Shown here one piece after another: positions 32,830 to 39,716 of a stretch of DNA of 64,000 nucleotides; the first letter of the stretch is position 1, and each line of letters begins with the position of its first letter. Made by a program: the position numbers and the translations under genes. The notes under the pieces are model-generated. The model was not told the origin of the DNA, searched no databases, and worked only from the letters and a program-made list of their open reading frames with translations. Source of the stretch: Bacteroidota bacterium (GTDB taxonomy: Bacteria > Bacteroidota > Bacteroidia > Palsa-948); contig JACQAL010000068.1 in assembly GCA_016195025.1 (NCBI GenBank), positions 1-64,000 on the forward strand, read 5' to 3'.

Positions 32830-35637
32830 ATGACCAGAGACCAGGCGAAAGCCACCATAGAAAAGTTAGTTGAACGCTTCCGCGAACATCGGAACGATTA
32901 CCATTTAGCCGATTATAACGAAGCAAAAACTCGTCAGGATTTCATCAACCCGTTTTTCAAAGCATTGGGTTGGGATGTAGATAATGAGGAAGGACACAGC
33001 GAAGCTTATCGCGAGGTGATCTATGAAGATAAGGTACTTGTTAAAGGAAAAGCGAAAGCGCCCGACTACGGATTTCGGCTTTCGGGAAGCGCGAAAAAAA
33101 GATTGTTTTATGTGGAAGCGAAAAAACCATCCGTTTCACTCAAGGCAAATAAAGAATCCGCCTATCAGTTGAGGCGTTATGGAAGCAGTGCGCAGGCGTA
33201 TGTTTCCATTCTCACAAACTTCGAGGACTTTATTGTTTACGATTGTTCGCGCGTTCCAAATCTGCACGACAGCGCGAGCGTTGCGAAACTAAAGCACATT
33301 CACTTTGAAAAATATCTCGAAGAGTTTGATTTTATTTACGACACCTTTTCTCACGAAGCGGTTACGCATGGTAAGTTCGACAAGTATGTGCAAAGCGACA
33401 CAAATAAAAAAGGAAGCCAAACGCTCGACAAAGAATTTGTTCAAAGTTTGGATGAGTGGCGCAGATACCTTGCCGTAAGTATTGCGCACAACAACCGAAA
33501 ATTAAATGACGAAGAAATAAATTTTTCTGTTCAGCAGACGATTGACCGATTAATTTTCCTGCGCTTCTGCGAAGACCGCGCGGTAGAACCTTACGGACAG
33601 TTGCAGAAAGAAGTTTCAAAAGGAAATTCCTATCAAAATCTTTTTCATCTTTTCAAGTTAGCCGATGATAAATATAATTCAGGTCTTTTCGATTTCAAGA
33701 AAGATGTAATTACTCCTCACCTTAAGGTCGACAATAAAGTAATAAAATCAATAATTGAAGACCTTTATTATCCGCTCTGCCGATACGAATTTTCCGTAAT
33801 GCCTGTTGAAGTTCTCGGAAACGCCTACGAGCAGTTCCTCGGAAAAGTAATTCGCATTACACCCGCGCGAAGTGTGCGCATTGAAGAAAAACCCGAAGTA
33901 CGAAAAGCGGGCGGAGTTTATTACACGCCTCAATACATAGTTGAATACATTGTAAAAAACACTGTCGGAAAACTTGTTGACGGAAAATCCCCGAAAGAAA
34001 TTGAGAAGATAAAAATTGTTGACCCCGCTTGCGGAAGCGGTTCTTTTCTTGTGGGCGCGTTTGAATATTTATTGAATCATCACATTAACTGGTATCACAA
34101 TAAAGGTTACGCAACTAAAAAAGGAAAAGATAATCCCTTCACTCCGCAAGGCACATTAACCACCCACGAAAAAAAGCGCATACTGCTCAATAATATTTTC
34201 GGAGTTGATATTGACGCCAACGCGGTGGAAGTAACCAAACTCAGTTTGCTTCTCAAATGTATGGAAGGTGAAACCGAAGCCAGCATTAAACAGCAGCTTA
34301 GTATGTTTCACGAGCGGGTTCTCCCCGATCTCGATAAAAATATTAAAGACGGAAACAGTTTAATTGATACGGATATTTACGATAGTGAAATGGCTTTAGG
34401 TTTTGAGAAAAAAATTAAACCTTTCAGTTGGAAGAAAGGATTTCAGGATGTGTTTAAACAAGGAGGGTTTGATGTGGTGATTGGAAATCCGCCTTATGTT
34501 AATTTAGTATCTATTGAAGAGGAGCAACGGAGTTACTTTCAAGAAAAATTTAAAACCTGTAAGAATAAGAGCGATTTATATTCCTTCTTCATTGAAAAAT
34601 CAATTTCTTTAATCAACGAAGAAAAATCTAAGTTTGGATTTATTGTTCCTCATACTTGGCTTGCTACTGAAAGTTTTGAATTGCTACGCAAATTATTGAT
34701 TGAAAACAAACTAATTGAAGAAATTGTTGAAATGGGATTCAAAGTATTTGACGAAGCAATAGTCAGTACAGTTATAATTATTTGCTCTCATAATAATTCT
34801 TCTATCAAGGTTAGAAATCGTGATTTTTCTGAAAGAGTAAAAATTCCCTATAAGTTTCTTCAAAATAATAATTTCAGTATTGACCTTGAGTGGAGCGAAA
34901 GCAAACAAAAACTTTATGATAAAATTGGATTGGGTTCTGAGCCACTTGAAAAATTTATTTCATTTTCAAGAGGGATAAAGACAAGTGATGATACTCGTTT
35001 TATTCTTAATGACAAAAAAAATAAAGATTGCTATAAAATATTCAGAGGTAGAAATATCAAAGCATATCAATTAAATTGGGAAAAGGAATGGGTATGGTAT
35101 CGTCCTGATTTAATGAAAGAAAAAGTTGGTTGCCTTCCGCATTCAAAAGAATTCTTTGAAGTATCTGAAAAATTAGTAACTCAAAGAGTGAATAGTTCTA
35201 TGCAATTGCTGGTTACATACGATAATCATAAAAATTATTTTTTAGATACAGTTAATGTTTCTCGCTACGATTCATGGGACAAGAAACATTCATTAAAATA
35301 TATCTGCGGTGTATTAAACTCAAAATTGGTTACGTATTGGTATTGCAATAAATATAAAATGCCTACTATCGGCTTATACGAATTACATTCAATCCCAATA
35401 AAGCCAATTGATTTTAAAAATACTGCCGAGAAAAATACACACGATGAAATTATAAAACACGTTGACTTACTTCTGAAACTTAATGAAGAATTACAAGAAG
35501 AAAAACTTCAAACAAAAATCGAACAGATAAAACAACGAATAGAACACAGCGAAGAAAAAATTAATGAATTGGTTTATGAGTTATACGATTTAAAGAAAGA
35601 TGAAATAAAAATAATAGAAGAAGCACAAAATAAATGA
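32830..35637 (+). CDS. Type IIG restriction-modification enzyme (nuclease-methyltransferase fusion)
   Basis: 935 aa. The N-terminal PD-(D/E)xK nuclease is seen as Pro78-Asp79 ... Glu96-Ala-Lys in KRLFYVEAKKPS. A helical linker leads to an N6-adenine methyltransferase with motif I DPACGSGSF at about 398-406 and motif IV NPPY at about 553-556 (gamma-class order). The C-terminal part (about 650-880) is a TaqI-like target-recognition region, and the last 60 residues are a coiled coil. It cuts and methylates the same short asymmetric site, so no separate S subunit is needed. Its stop codon lies in ATGA, overlapping a 33-bp direct repeat that once was the start of the small partner gene. Confidence 0.92.
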   Translation: MTRDQAKATIEKLVERFREHRNDYHLADYNEAKTRQDFINPFFKALGWDVDNEEGHSEAYREVIYEDKVLVKGKAKAPDYGFRLSGSAKKRLFYVEAKKPSVSLKANKESAYQLRRYGSSAQAYVSILTNFEDFIVYDCSRVPNLHDSASVAKLKHIHFEKYLEEFDFIYDTFSHEAVTHGKFDKYVQSDTNKKGSQTLDKEFVQSLDEWRRYLAVSIAHNNRKLNDEEINFSVQQTIDRLIFLRFCEDRAVEPYGQLQKEVSKGNSYQNLFHLFKLADDKYNSGLFDFKKDVITPHLKVDNKVIKSIIEDLYYPLCRYEFSVMPVEVLGNAYEQFLGKVIRITPARSVRIEEKPEVRKAGGVYYTPQYIVEYIVKNTVGKLVDGKSPKEIEKIKIVDPACGSGSFLVGAFEYLLNHHINWYHNKGYATKKGKDNPFTPQGTLTTHEKKRILLNNIFGVDIDANAVEVTKLSLLLKCMEGETEASIKQQLSMFHERVLPDLDKNIKDGNSLIDTDIYDSEMALGFEKKIKPFSWKKGFQDVFKQGGFDVVIGNPPYVNLVSIEEEQRSYFQEKFKTCKNKSDLYSFFIEKSISLINEEKSKFGFIVPHTWLATESFELLRKLLIENKLIEEIVEMGFKVFDEAIVSTVIIICSHNNSSIKVRNRDFSERVKIPYKFLQNNNFSIDLEWSESKQKLYDKIGLGSEPLEKFISFSRGIKTSDDTRFILNDKKNKDCYKIFRGRNIKAYQLNWEKEWVWYRPDLMKEKVGCLPHSKEFFEVSEKLVTQRVNSSMQLLVTYDNHKNYFLDTVNVSRYDSWDKKHSLKYICGVLNSKLVTYWYCNKYKMPTIGLYELHSIPIKPIDFKNTAEKNTHDEIIKHVDLLLKLNEELQEEKLQTKIEQIKQRIEHSEEKINELVYELYDLKKDEIKIIEEAQNK

Positions 35638-35659
35638 GCATATCAGTTCGCATAAAAGA
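35627..35659. repeat. 33-bp direct repeat, left copy
   Basis: Identical to 36125-36157 except for one base (c versus t). It spans the stop of the type IIG gene and a truncated start ATGAGCATATCAGTTCGC that reads nine codons and stops. It marks one side of the DUF559 cassette. Confidence 0.85.
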
Positions 35660-36124
35660 ATAACCTGTCCCCCTCTTGAGGGGGATAAAGGGGGAGGAAA
35701 ATGAAAGCCACAAAAGAAAACCATAACCTATATAACACGCACGTGCGAGAAAACGCACATGAGTTGCGTTACACCATGACCAAAGCGGAAGCATGCTTAT
35801 GGAAGTACGCTTTAAGAGCAAAAATGATGAATGGATATACATTTAACAGGCAACGTGCAGTATTAAATTACATTGCCGATTTCATGTGCAAAGAATTAAG
35901 ATTGGTAATTGAAGTGGACGGATATTCACATACTTTGGATGAGGTGATTAAAAAAGATGAAAAGAAACAAACCGATTTAGAAAAAGCAGGATTTACAGTT
36001 GTTAGATTTACTGATGAAGAAGTATTGAAAGGAATTGAAAATGTAAAACGAGCGATTGAACAAACAATAGAAAGATTGGAGGAAAATAAATAACCTCCCC
36101 CTGCCCCCTCCAGAGGGGGATAAA
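35660..36124 (+). mobile_element. DUF559 nuclease cassette with hairpin inverted ends
   Basis: A 465-bp segment between the two 33-bp direct repeats. Left end: hairpin ccccctc-tt-gaggggg (35669-35684), then gggggagg (35690-35697). Right end: cctccccc (36094-36101), then hairpin ccccctc-ca-gaggggg (36104-36119). The ends are therefore inverted relative to each other. A single gene of the DUF559 nuclease family lies between. I infer insertion with a long target duplication. Confidence 0.7.
35701..36093 (+). CDS. DUF559 (VSR-like endonuclease domain) protein
   Basis: 130 aa. The fold of Vsr/PD-(D/E)xK-type nucleases is recognisable: an N-terminal helix with AEACLWKYALRAKMMNGYTFNRQ, then NYIADFMCKELRLVIEVDGYSH (Asp in IADF, Glu and Asp in IEVDG, then His) as the catalytic core, and FTVVRFTDEEVLKGIENV at the C-terminus. 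Such proteins are thought to nick or cut DNA; biochemical data on this family are scarce. Its start follows the left terminal repeat and its TAA lies in the right one. The gene has inserted between the type IIG gene and its partner. Confidence 0.85.
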   Translation: MKATKENHNLYNTHVRENAHELRYTMTKAEACLWKYALRAKMMNGYTFNRQRAVLNYIADFMCKELRLVIEVDGYSHTLDEVIKKDEKKQTDLEKAGFTVVRFTDEEVLKGIENVKRAIEQTIERLEENK

Positions 36125-36157
36125 AAAATAAATGAGTATATCAGTTCGCATAAAAGA
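36125..36157. repeat. 33-bp direct repeat, right copy
   Basis: The copy that retains the functional start of the small partner gene (ATG at 36132). It matches 35627-35659 at 32 of 33 positions. Confidence 0.85.
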
Positions 36158-36518
36158 TTGTATTGATAACCACGATAAATACGTGGAGAAATTGGCAACT
36201 AAATCTGATAAGGAATTAGCAAAGCGACTTGATTTAGTTCATATACAAATGGAGCTTGCCCATAAAGCAAAAAATACTGGTTCATTAGAACTGCTTGAAA
36301 TCTGGCGCACACAAATAATAGAAGCACGTATTTACAAAGCCGAAAATAATATTGCAGATGTTCCGAGTGAAATCGAATTGGCAATTGCAGATATGGAAAC
36401 ATTCATAGCCAAAGCAGAAGAACGGCAGGAAATAGTAAAAGAAGAAACAAAACCTGTTGAACAGCCCGCGTCAAAAGTAAAGCAACAGGATGACGACAGT
36501 CAGTTAACCCTGTTTTAA
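36132..36518 (+). CDS. Small partner of the type IIG enzyme, C-terminal clamp-like motif
   Basis: 128 aa, not a recognised family. Residues 1-100 are strongly helical and charged (DKYVEKLATKSDKELAKRLDLVHIQMELAHKAK and later AIADMETFIAKAEER). A Pro/Glu/Gln linker follows and the chain ends DSQLTLF, which fits the QLxLF form of beta-sliding-clamp-binding motifs. Before the DUF559 cassette came in, its ATG overlapped the stop codon of the type IIG gene (ATGA), so the two were translationally coupled. I infer an accessory subunit that ties the enzyme to the replication clamp or modulates it; that is untested. Confidence 0.7.
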   Translation: MSISVRIKDCIDNHDKYVEKLATKSDKELAKRLDLVHIQMELAHKAKNTGSLELLEIWRTQIIEARIYKAENNIADVPSEIELAIADMETFIAKAEERQEIVKEETKPVEQPASKVKQQDDDSQLTLF

Positions 36519-36567
36519 ATTCATAAGTACTCCTACAAAAAAGTTCGCATTTTTTCACCTGCATTCC

Positions 36568-36903
36568 ACATCCAAGTTCAAACAAGCGCTCTCTCACCTC
36601 ACACAAGCCCTGTCCGGCATTGAACAAGCGCAGTCCGTTAACAGACAAGCGCAGTTTGATAACGGATAATCTCCGTTTGATGTCAAACAAGCGCAGTCCG
36701 TGAACAATTAATAATTGTTTGTTAACAAACAGAAACTGCCTGTAAGCAGATTGAGATTTTCCGTTATTGGTCAGGATGTATTCGCTATTGGTCAGGATTT
36801 GTTCGTTATTGAACACAACCTGAATGGTAACGGATACAACGTGTGTGTGAGCAGGCAAGCCCTGTCTGTTGCCGGACAAGACCTGTTAGTTGTTTTCGTG
36901 TTA
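36568..36903. repeat. 21-bp-period array of degenerate quasi-palindromes
   Basis: From 36568 the sequence divides into consecutive 21-nt units, 16 in all, the last of them degenerate (for example 36610 ctgtccggcattgaacaagcg, 36631 cagtccgttaacagacaagc, 36862 ctgtctgttgccggacaaga). The rough consensus is TGTCCGTTAACGGACA, itself palindromic, plus a 5-nt spacer. One unit contains a perfect 16-nt palindrome (tgtttgttaacaaaca, 36716-36731). Reading frames on both strands run through it as heptad repeats and are taken as artefacts. It fills the gap between two convergent genes. Confidence 0.85.
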
Positions 36904-37665
36904 CTGAATGACAATGTAAATCACATCGCTGAAGTTGAGAAAGTCCACCCCGTGAGTAACTGTTACCTTTCCCTGGGCGTTCACCGTGTGAACGGTAACC
37001 ACCTTGCTGATGGCATGGTCGGAATCGGGCAGTTTGGTCTTGAGCGCTTTCTTGCTGTGAGCCGGATGCTTTGAAACGGCATAGCGCACCGCCACCATGC
37101 TGCCGGGTGGCAGCCCTTTTACAATGCACTCGGTTACGGAGAGGGAAATATCGCGCTCCCATTTTGCGGGCAGCACATTTTCGGCAGTGGTAATGCCGTA
37201 TTCATATATATAGGTAAGCCCTCTCATTTTTTCAGAAGGCACGCGCACATGAAAACTTCCTTTTTCAGCAGGCAGCGATTCAAACACGCGCTGGTGCTTT
37301 TTAGAAATTCCTCTGGGAATGAAACCGGTTCTGCGGGCAATAACATCAAAGATGGAGCGGTCGCCCTGCGCCTTGTCGTTGGCAGGAATTTCCACATCGC
37401 TTTTCACCGCCACAATCATGCGGCAAAGTTTATCCACATCTTTTTGTTCCTGCGCAGTGAGCGAGGGCTTGGGGTCGGTGGCGCGGCTGCCTATTTCGGT
37501 TTGCACTAATTGCGCCTGCGCCTGAATTTGCGCATCGGTGAAATGCACGGAGGGAATATCGGGGTCGCCCGTGGTTTTAATGCCGAATGCGAAACTCACC
37601 AATTCCGAAATGGTCATTCTGTCTAAGTGAAGCATGATGTGAAAGTAACTGACTAATTTTTTCAT
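36901..37665 (-). CDS. Hypothetical protein with a possible FN3-like C-terminal domain
   Basis: 254 aa. Residues 1-30 are helical, 45-110 are charged with many Gln and Asp, and 165-254 look like a beta-sandwich (ECIVKGLPPGSMVAVRYAVSKH, then alternating strands with a final Asp-Phe-Leu-Asn-Phe-Ser-Asp). The LPPGSMVAVRYAV stretch recalls fibronectin type III-like ends found in Bacteroidota proteins of unknown function. No signal peptide is evident. It is convergent with the type IIG operon across the 21-bp array, and its last codons touch the array. Confidence 0.6.
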   Translation of the reverse strand: MKKLVSYFHIMLHLDRMTISELVSFAFGIKTTGDPDIPSVHFTDAQIQAQAQLVQTEIGSRATDPKPSLTAQEQKDVDKLCRMIVAVKSDVEIPANDKAQGDRSIFDVIARRTGFIPRGISKKHQRVFESLPAEKGSFHVRVPSEKMRGLTYIYEYGITTAENVLPAKWERDISLSVTECIVKGLPPGSMVAVRYAVSKHPAHSKKALKTKLPDSDHAISKVVTVHTVNAQGKVTVTHGVDFLNFSDVIYIVIQ

Positions 37666-37848
37666 AGGGGTTGGATTTAGAAATTCAGTTGTTATTTTTT
37701 CCCGTCAAAGGGCTGAAAGAGCCCGCCTGTTTTTTTGAGTGCGCAATTATAGAAAAGACCTGCTCAAGTGCCTATACGGTAAACACACTAAGCCAATTCT
37801 TGAACAGATAAATAGTTGCAAATAGCAATAAATTATTTCCTCTTCCAC
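37666..37848. other. Intergenic DNA left of the first MITE
   Basis: 183 bp in the 322-bp gap between the hypothetical gene and the LuxR-like gene. A short hairpin (gggct ... agccc, 37711-37725) and T-runs are seen. No gene, promoter or RNA could be supported here. Confidence 0.4.
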
Positions 37849-37994
37849 TAGACATTATTCAAAATAAGAAACCATGTGTATGTTGTCATTTCGACCGAAG
37901 GGAGAAATCTCCTCATTCAGGGGGAGATTTCTCACCCTCAAAGCAGGGTTCGAAATGACAAACCTCTATAAATATCTAATCTGAATAATGTCTA
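37849..37994. mobile_element. 146-bp MITE, copy 1
   Basis: Both ends are tagacattattca / tgaataatgtcta (13-bp perfect inverted repeats, each including a TA). The core is an imperfect hairpin: gtcatttcga ... tcgaaatgac outside and gagaaatctcc ... ggagatttctc inside. It is identical to 39276-39421 except at 3 positions and has no coding capacity. TA ends suggest mobilisation by an IS630/Tc1-mariner-like transposase; none is in the window. The ATG at 37988 of the next gene lies in its right end. Confidence 0.85.
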
Positions 37995-38452
37995 CTATGA
38001 AAAATGAAAAAGACGATTGCCGCCTTGAGTGTGTAAACGAAAAAGAAATAAAAATACTTCAACTCAATGCCGATGGGCATAAGCCGGAGCGGATACGAAA
38101 AATCATGCGCCTGTCAGAAGAAAATTACAACGATGCCTGTTTTTATATGATTACAAAACTCAACTGCCACACCCTTGCCCGCGCGGTGGGCATAGTGGTG
38201 AATGCAGGCAAAATAAAAGTAAAGGGCTGGAAAAAATTCCGCAGCGTACAACTCACTCCTTGCGAGAAAAAAATATTGCAGCATTATGCCGATGGATACG
38301 ATTGCGGGGACATAAAAAAAATAGAAGGCAAAAGCAAAAACACCATTCACAACCAGCGCGAGAGCATAAAGCGCAAACTGAAAAGCAAAACCATTGCCCG
38401 CGCAGTGGCGCTGGGGTTAGTGCTGCTTCTGGTGGAATTCACGGAACCGTAA
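37988..38452 (+). CDS. Protein of two tandem LuxR-type HTH domains
   Basis: 154 aa. Two four-helix HTH_LuxR units follow each other: residues 15-75 (NEKEIKILQLNADGHKPERIRKIMRLSEENYNDACFYMITKLN) and 90-150 (LTPCEKKILQHYADGYDCGDIKKIEGKSKNTIHNQRESIKRKL). There is no receiver, PAS or other sensor. The second unit is closer to the family consensus. It would bind DNA as a one-chain tandem pair. The listed start is inside a MITE end; the ATG at 37997 (MKNEKDD) is an equal or better candidate. Its neighbour is a beta-barrel protein gene. Confidence 0.75.
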   Translation: MSTMKNEKDDCRLECVNEKEIKILQLNADGHKPERIRKIMRLSEENYNDACFYMITKLNCHTLARAVGIVVNAGKIKVKGWKKFRSVQLTPCEKKILQHYADGYDCGDIKKIEGKSKNTIHNQRESIKRKLKSKTIARAVALGLVLLLVEFTEP

Positions 38453-38496
38453 CCATTTTATTTCTTTCACGTAGAAATTGTACCTTTACAGCAAGC

Positions 38497-39231
38497 ATGA
38501 AAAAATTCTTTTACCCTAAATCCCTAAAGGGGCTTTCTCACTTTCTCACTTTCTCACTTTCTTTTTTTATACTCCTTTCAGAGCAATGCGGGCATCTCTT
38601 GGCACAAAATCTGCTGCCATCCGAGCCGCGCATTTTTCTCGAAGGCGGCATTGCAAACTCCTGCATTGATTTAAGCCGCTACACCGGCTCAGGAATCACC
38701 AACACCTACAGGGGGCTTCATTTCGCTTTAGATGCTAAAATTAAGCGAACGGTTTCTATTTCCGCAGAAGCATCCTTGTTCCCCGTGCACCGGGTTTTTT
38801 TAAAATGGGAAGATGCGCACACGCGCAAATACGATTTGAACCTGCACTTTTATTTTTTCACCGCTTCTTCCACCAAATTATTTTTTCTTGCCGGCATTAA
38901 CCGCCACCTGTGGAATGCGCTCTATGCCGGAACGCCCGACCCGTTGAACAATCTTTTCAGCGGAACAAACGTGGAAGTGAAATCGTGGGGAATGAATTGC
39001 GGAATGGGTTTTGTTTCCCCGCTCTATGATAACCTGGCGCTCAATGGCGATTTCCGTTTCTCCATTTCCGATGCACGCAAATGGGAAGCCCCCAACGTAA
39101 TGGATGTGCTCCTCACCTTCGGAATTTCGTATTTCATCCGCGAACTGCCTTTGCCCGATAAAAAGCATAAAGTGAAAACTTCTCACACAGGAAAAAAGGT
39201 CTACAAGTGGACGGAGAAGGGCGCGAAGTGA
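38497..39231 (+). CDS. Outer-membrane beta-barrel protein with repeat-derived signal peptide
   Basis: 244 aa from ATG at 38497; the open frame continues upstream but overlaps the HTH gene and lacks a signal there. The signal peptide (residues 1-37, cleavage near LLAQ) is encoded by the ccctaaatccctaaagggg word (38514-38532) and then three and a half copies of the 8-bp unit ctttctca (38533-38564). The mature part alternates aromatic and polar residues as in eight-stranded porins (FHFALDAKIKRTVSISAEASL-like strands, YFFTASSTKLFFLAGIN). An 8-bp tandem unit in coding DNA can shift the frame, so phase variation is conceivable. The tail is basic. Confidence 0.65.
   Translation: MKKFFYPKSLKGLSHFLTFSLSFFILLSEQCGHLLAQNLLPSEPRIFLEGGIANSCIDLSRYTGSGITNTYRGLHFALDAKIKRTVSISAEASLFPVHRVFLKWEDAHTRKYDLNLHFYFFTASSTKLFFLAGINRHLWNALYAGTPDPLNNLFSGTNVEVKSWGMNCGMGFVSPLYDNLALNGDFRFSISDARKWEAPNVMDVLLTFGISYFIRELPLPDKKHKVKTSHTGKKVYKWTEKGAK
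38514..38532. repeat. ccctaaatccctaaagggg repeat in a signal-peptide region
   Basis: Third copy of the word at 22851 and 27036, here with a 3' G in place of A, encoding residues about 6-12 of the beta-barrel protein. Confidence 0.7.
38533..38564 (+). repeat. 8-bp tandem repeat ctttctca in coding DNA
   Basis: Three full copies and a partial fourth. The period is not a multiple of three, so loss or gain of one unit would frameshift the signal peptide. Confidence 0.8.
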
Positions 39232-39275
39232 CGGCAGGGATATAGGGTATAAGGTATAAGTAAAGACATGCTGAA

Positions 39276-39421
39276 TAGACATTATTCAAAATAAGAAACT
39301 ATGTGTATGTTGTCATTTCGACCGAAGGGAGAAATCCCCTCATTCAGGGGGAGATTTCTCACCCTCAAAGCAGGGTTCGAAATGACAAACCTCTATAAAC
39401 ATCTAATCTGAATAATGTCTA
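39276..39421. mobile_element. 146-bp MITE, copy 2
   Basis: Same ends, length and orientation as 37849-37994, with three substitutions. With copy 1 it brackets a 1.28-kb segment with the two-HTH gene and the beta-barrel gene. The right end is followed by the terminator T-run of the SRP RNA on the minus strand. Confidence 0.85.
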
Positions 39422-39430
39422 ATAAAAAAA

Positions 39431-39531
39431 AGAGCAAGCTTGCTGCAGCGCACCGCTCAACCGTTTTATCTTTGCTTTCTTCCGAACCTGGAGAGTTCAA
39501 CAGGAGCTGGTCGTACAGGGCTTGCCCGCTG
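39431..39531 (-). ncRNA. ffs: Signal recognition particle RNA (4.5S-like)
   Basis: On the minus strand the sequence carries the SRP apical hairpin: gttcggaagaaagc, with the GGAA tetraloop closed by ttc/gaa and the asymmetric-loop bases seen in bacterial 4.5S RNA (39475-39492 region). The outer ends gggcaagc (39520-39527) and gcttgctc (39432-39439) pair as an 8-bp stem. A T-run (39424-39430) after the 3' end is the terminator, and a TATTTTCG box is upstream. The length, about 100 nt, suits the short bacterial form. It guides Ffh to ribosomes translating membrane proteins. Confidence 0.82.
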
Positions 39532-39539
39532 CGAAAATA
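39532..39539 (-). promoter_or_regulatory. Promoter box TATTTTCG for ffs
   Basis: One mismatch to TAnnTTTG on the minus strand. A TTTG-like -33 element lies 22 bp further upstream. Confidence 0.45.
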
Positions 39540-39702
39540 CCATTTTACTTTTTCCCGCTCCCAAAACTTTTCCTCACAATATTCGGATGGGTGAATCGTT
39601 AATCCCCGCGTGAAAAGTCATAAGTTACAAGAAACAGCCATGCTGTTTTTGCTTTGGGACTTGGAAATTGGAATTTGGAACTTGGGACTTTCAAATAAGG
39701 TT
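39540..39702. other. Intergenic DNA between ffs and the GT2 gene
   Basis: 163 bp. Its right part (39656-39695) is a low-complexity tract made of the word ttggaa (cttggaaattggaatttgga). No gene is supported. Confidence 0.4.
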
Positions 39703-39710
39703 TAACTTTG
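39703..39710 (+). promoter_or_regulatory. -7 box TAACTTTG for the GT2 gene
   Basis: Perfect TAnnTTTG, 6 bp before the ATG at 39717, with a TTG (39682-39684) 18 bp upstream as -33 candidate. It argues against the in-frame TTG at 39708 as start. Confidence 0.6.
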
Positions 39711-39716
39711 CCGCCC

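Noticed and set aside
32830-36518. Type I restriction or BREX/DISARM system
   Set aside because: There is no HsdS, HsdR helicase, PglX partner set or other system gene; one chain has nuclease, methyltransferase and target-recognition parts, as in type IIG.
36403-36879. Reverse-strand open frame of 158 codons with Leu-rich heptads
   Set aside because: It is a translation of the 21-bp repeat array, which gives open frames on both strands; it also overlaps the end of the partner gene.
36568-36903. Possible CRISPR array
   Set aside because: Units follow each other without unique spacers, are degenerate, and no cas gene is present.
36715-37074. Forward open frame with VIGQDLF-type heptads
   Set aside because: Same 21-bp array read on the other strand, and it runs into the reverse-strand hypothetical gene.
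37895-37965. tRNA-like ggttcga stretch
   Set aside because: It is the hairpin core of the MITE; no acceptor, anticodon or D arm can be drawn.
38260-38496. Upstream extension of the beta-barrel reading frame
   Set aside because: It overlaps the two-HTH gene and has no signal peptide; the ATG at 38497 gives one.
37849-39421. True composite transposon formed by two MITEs
   Set aside because: No transposase is present and direct orientation of two MITEs is not enough; kept only as a hypothesis.
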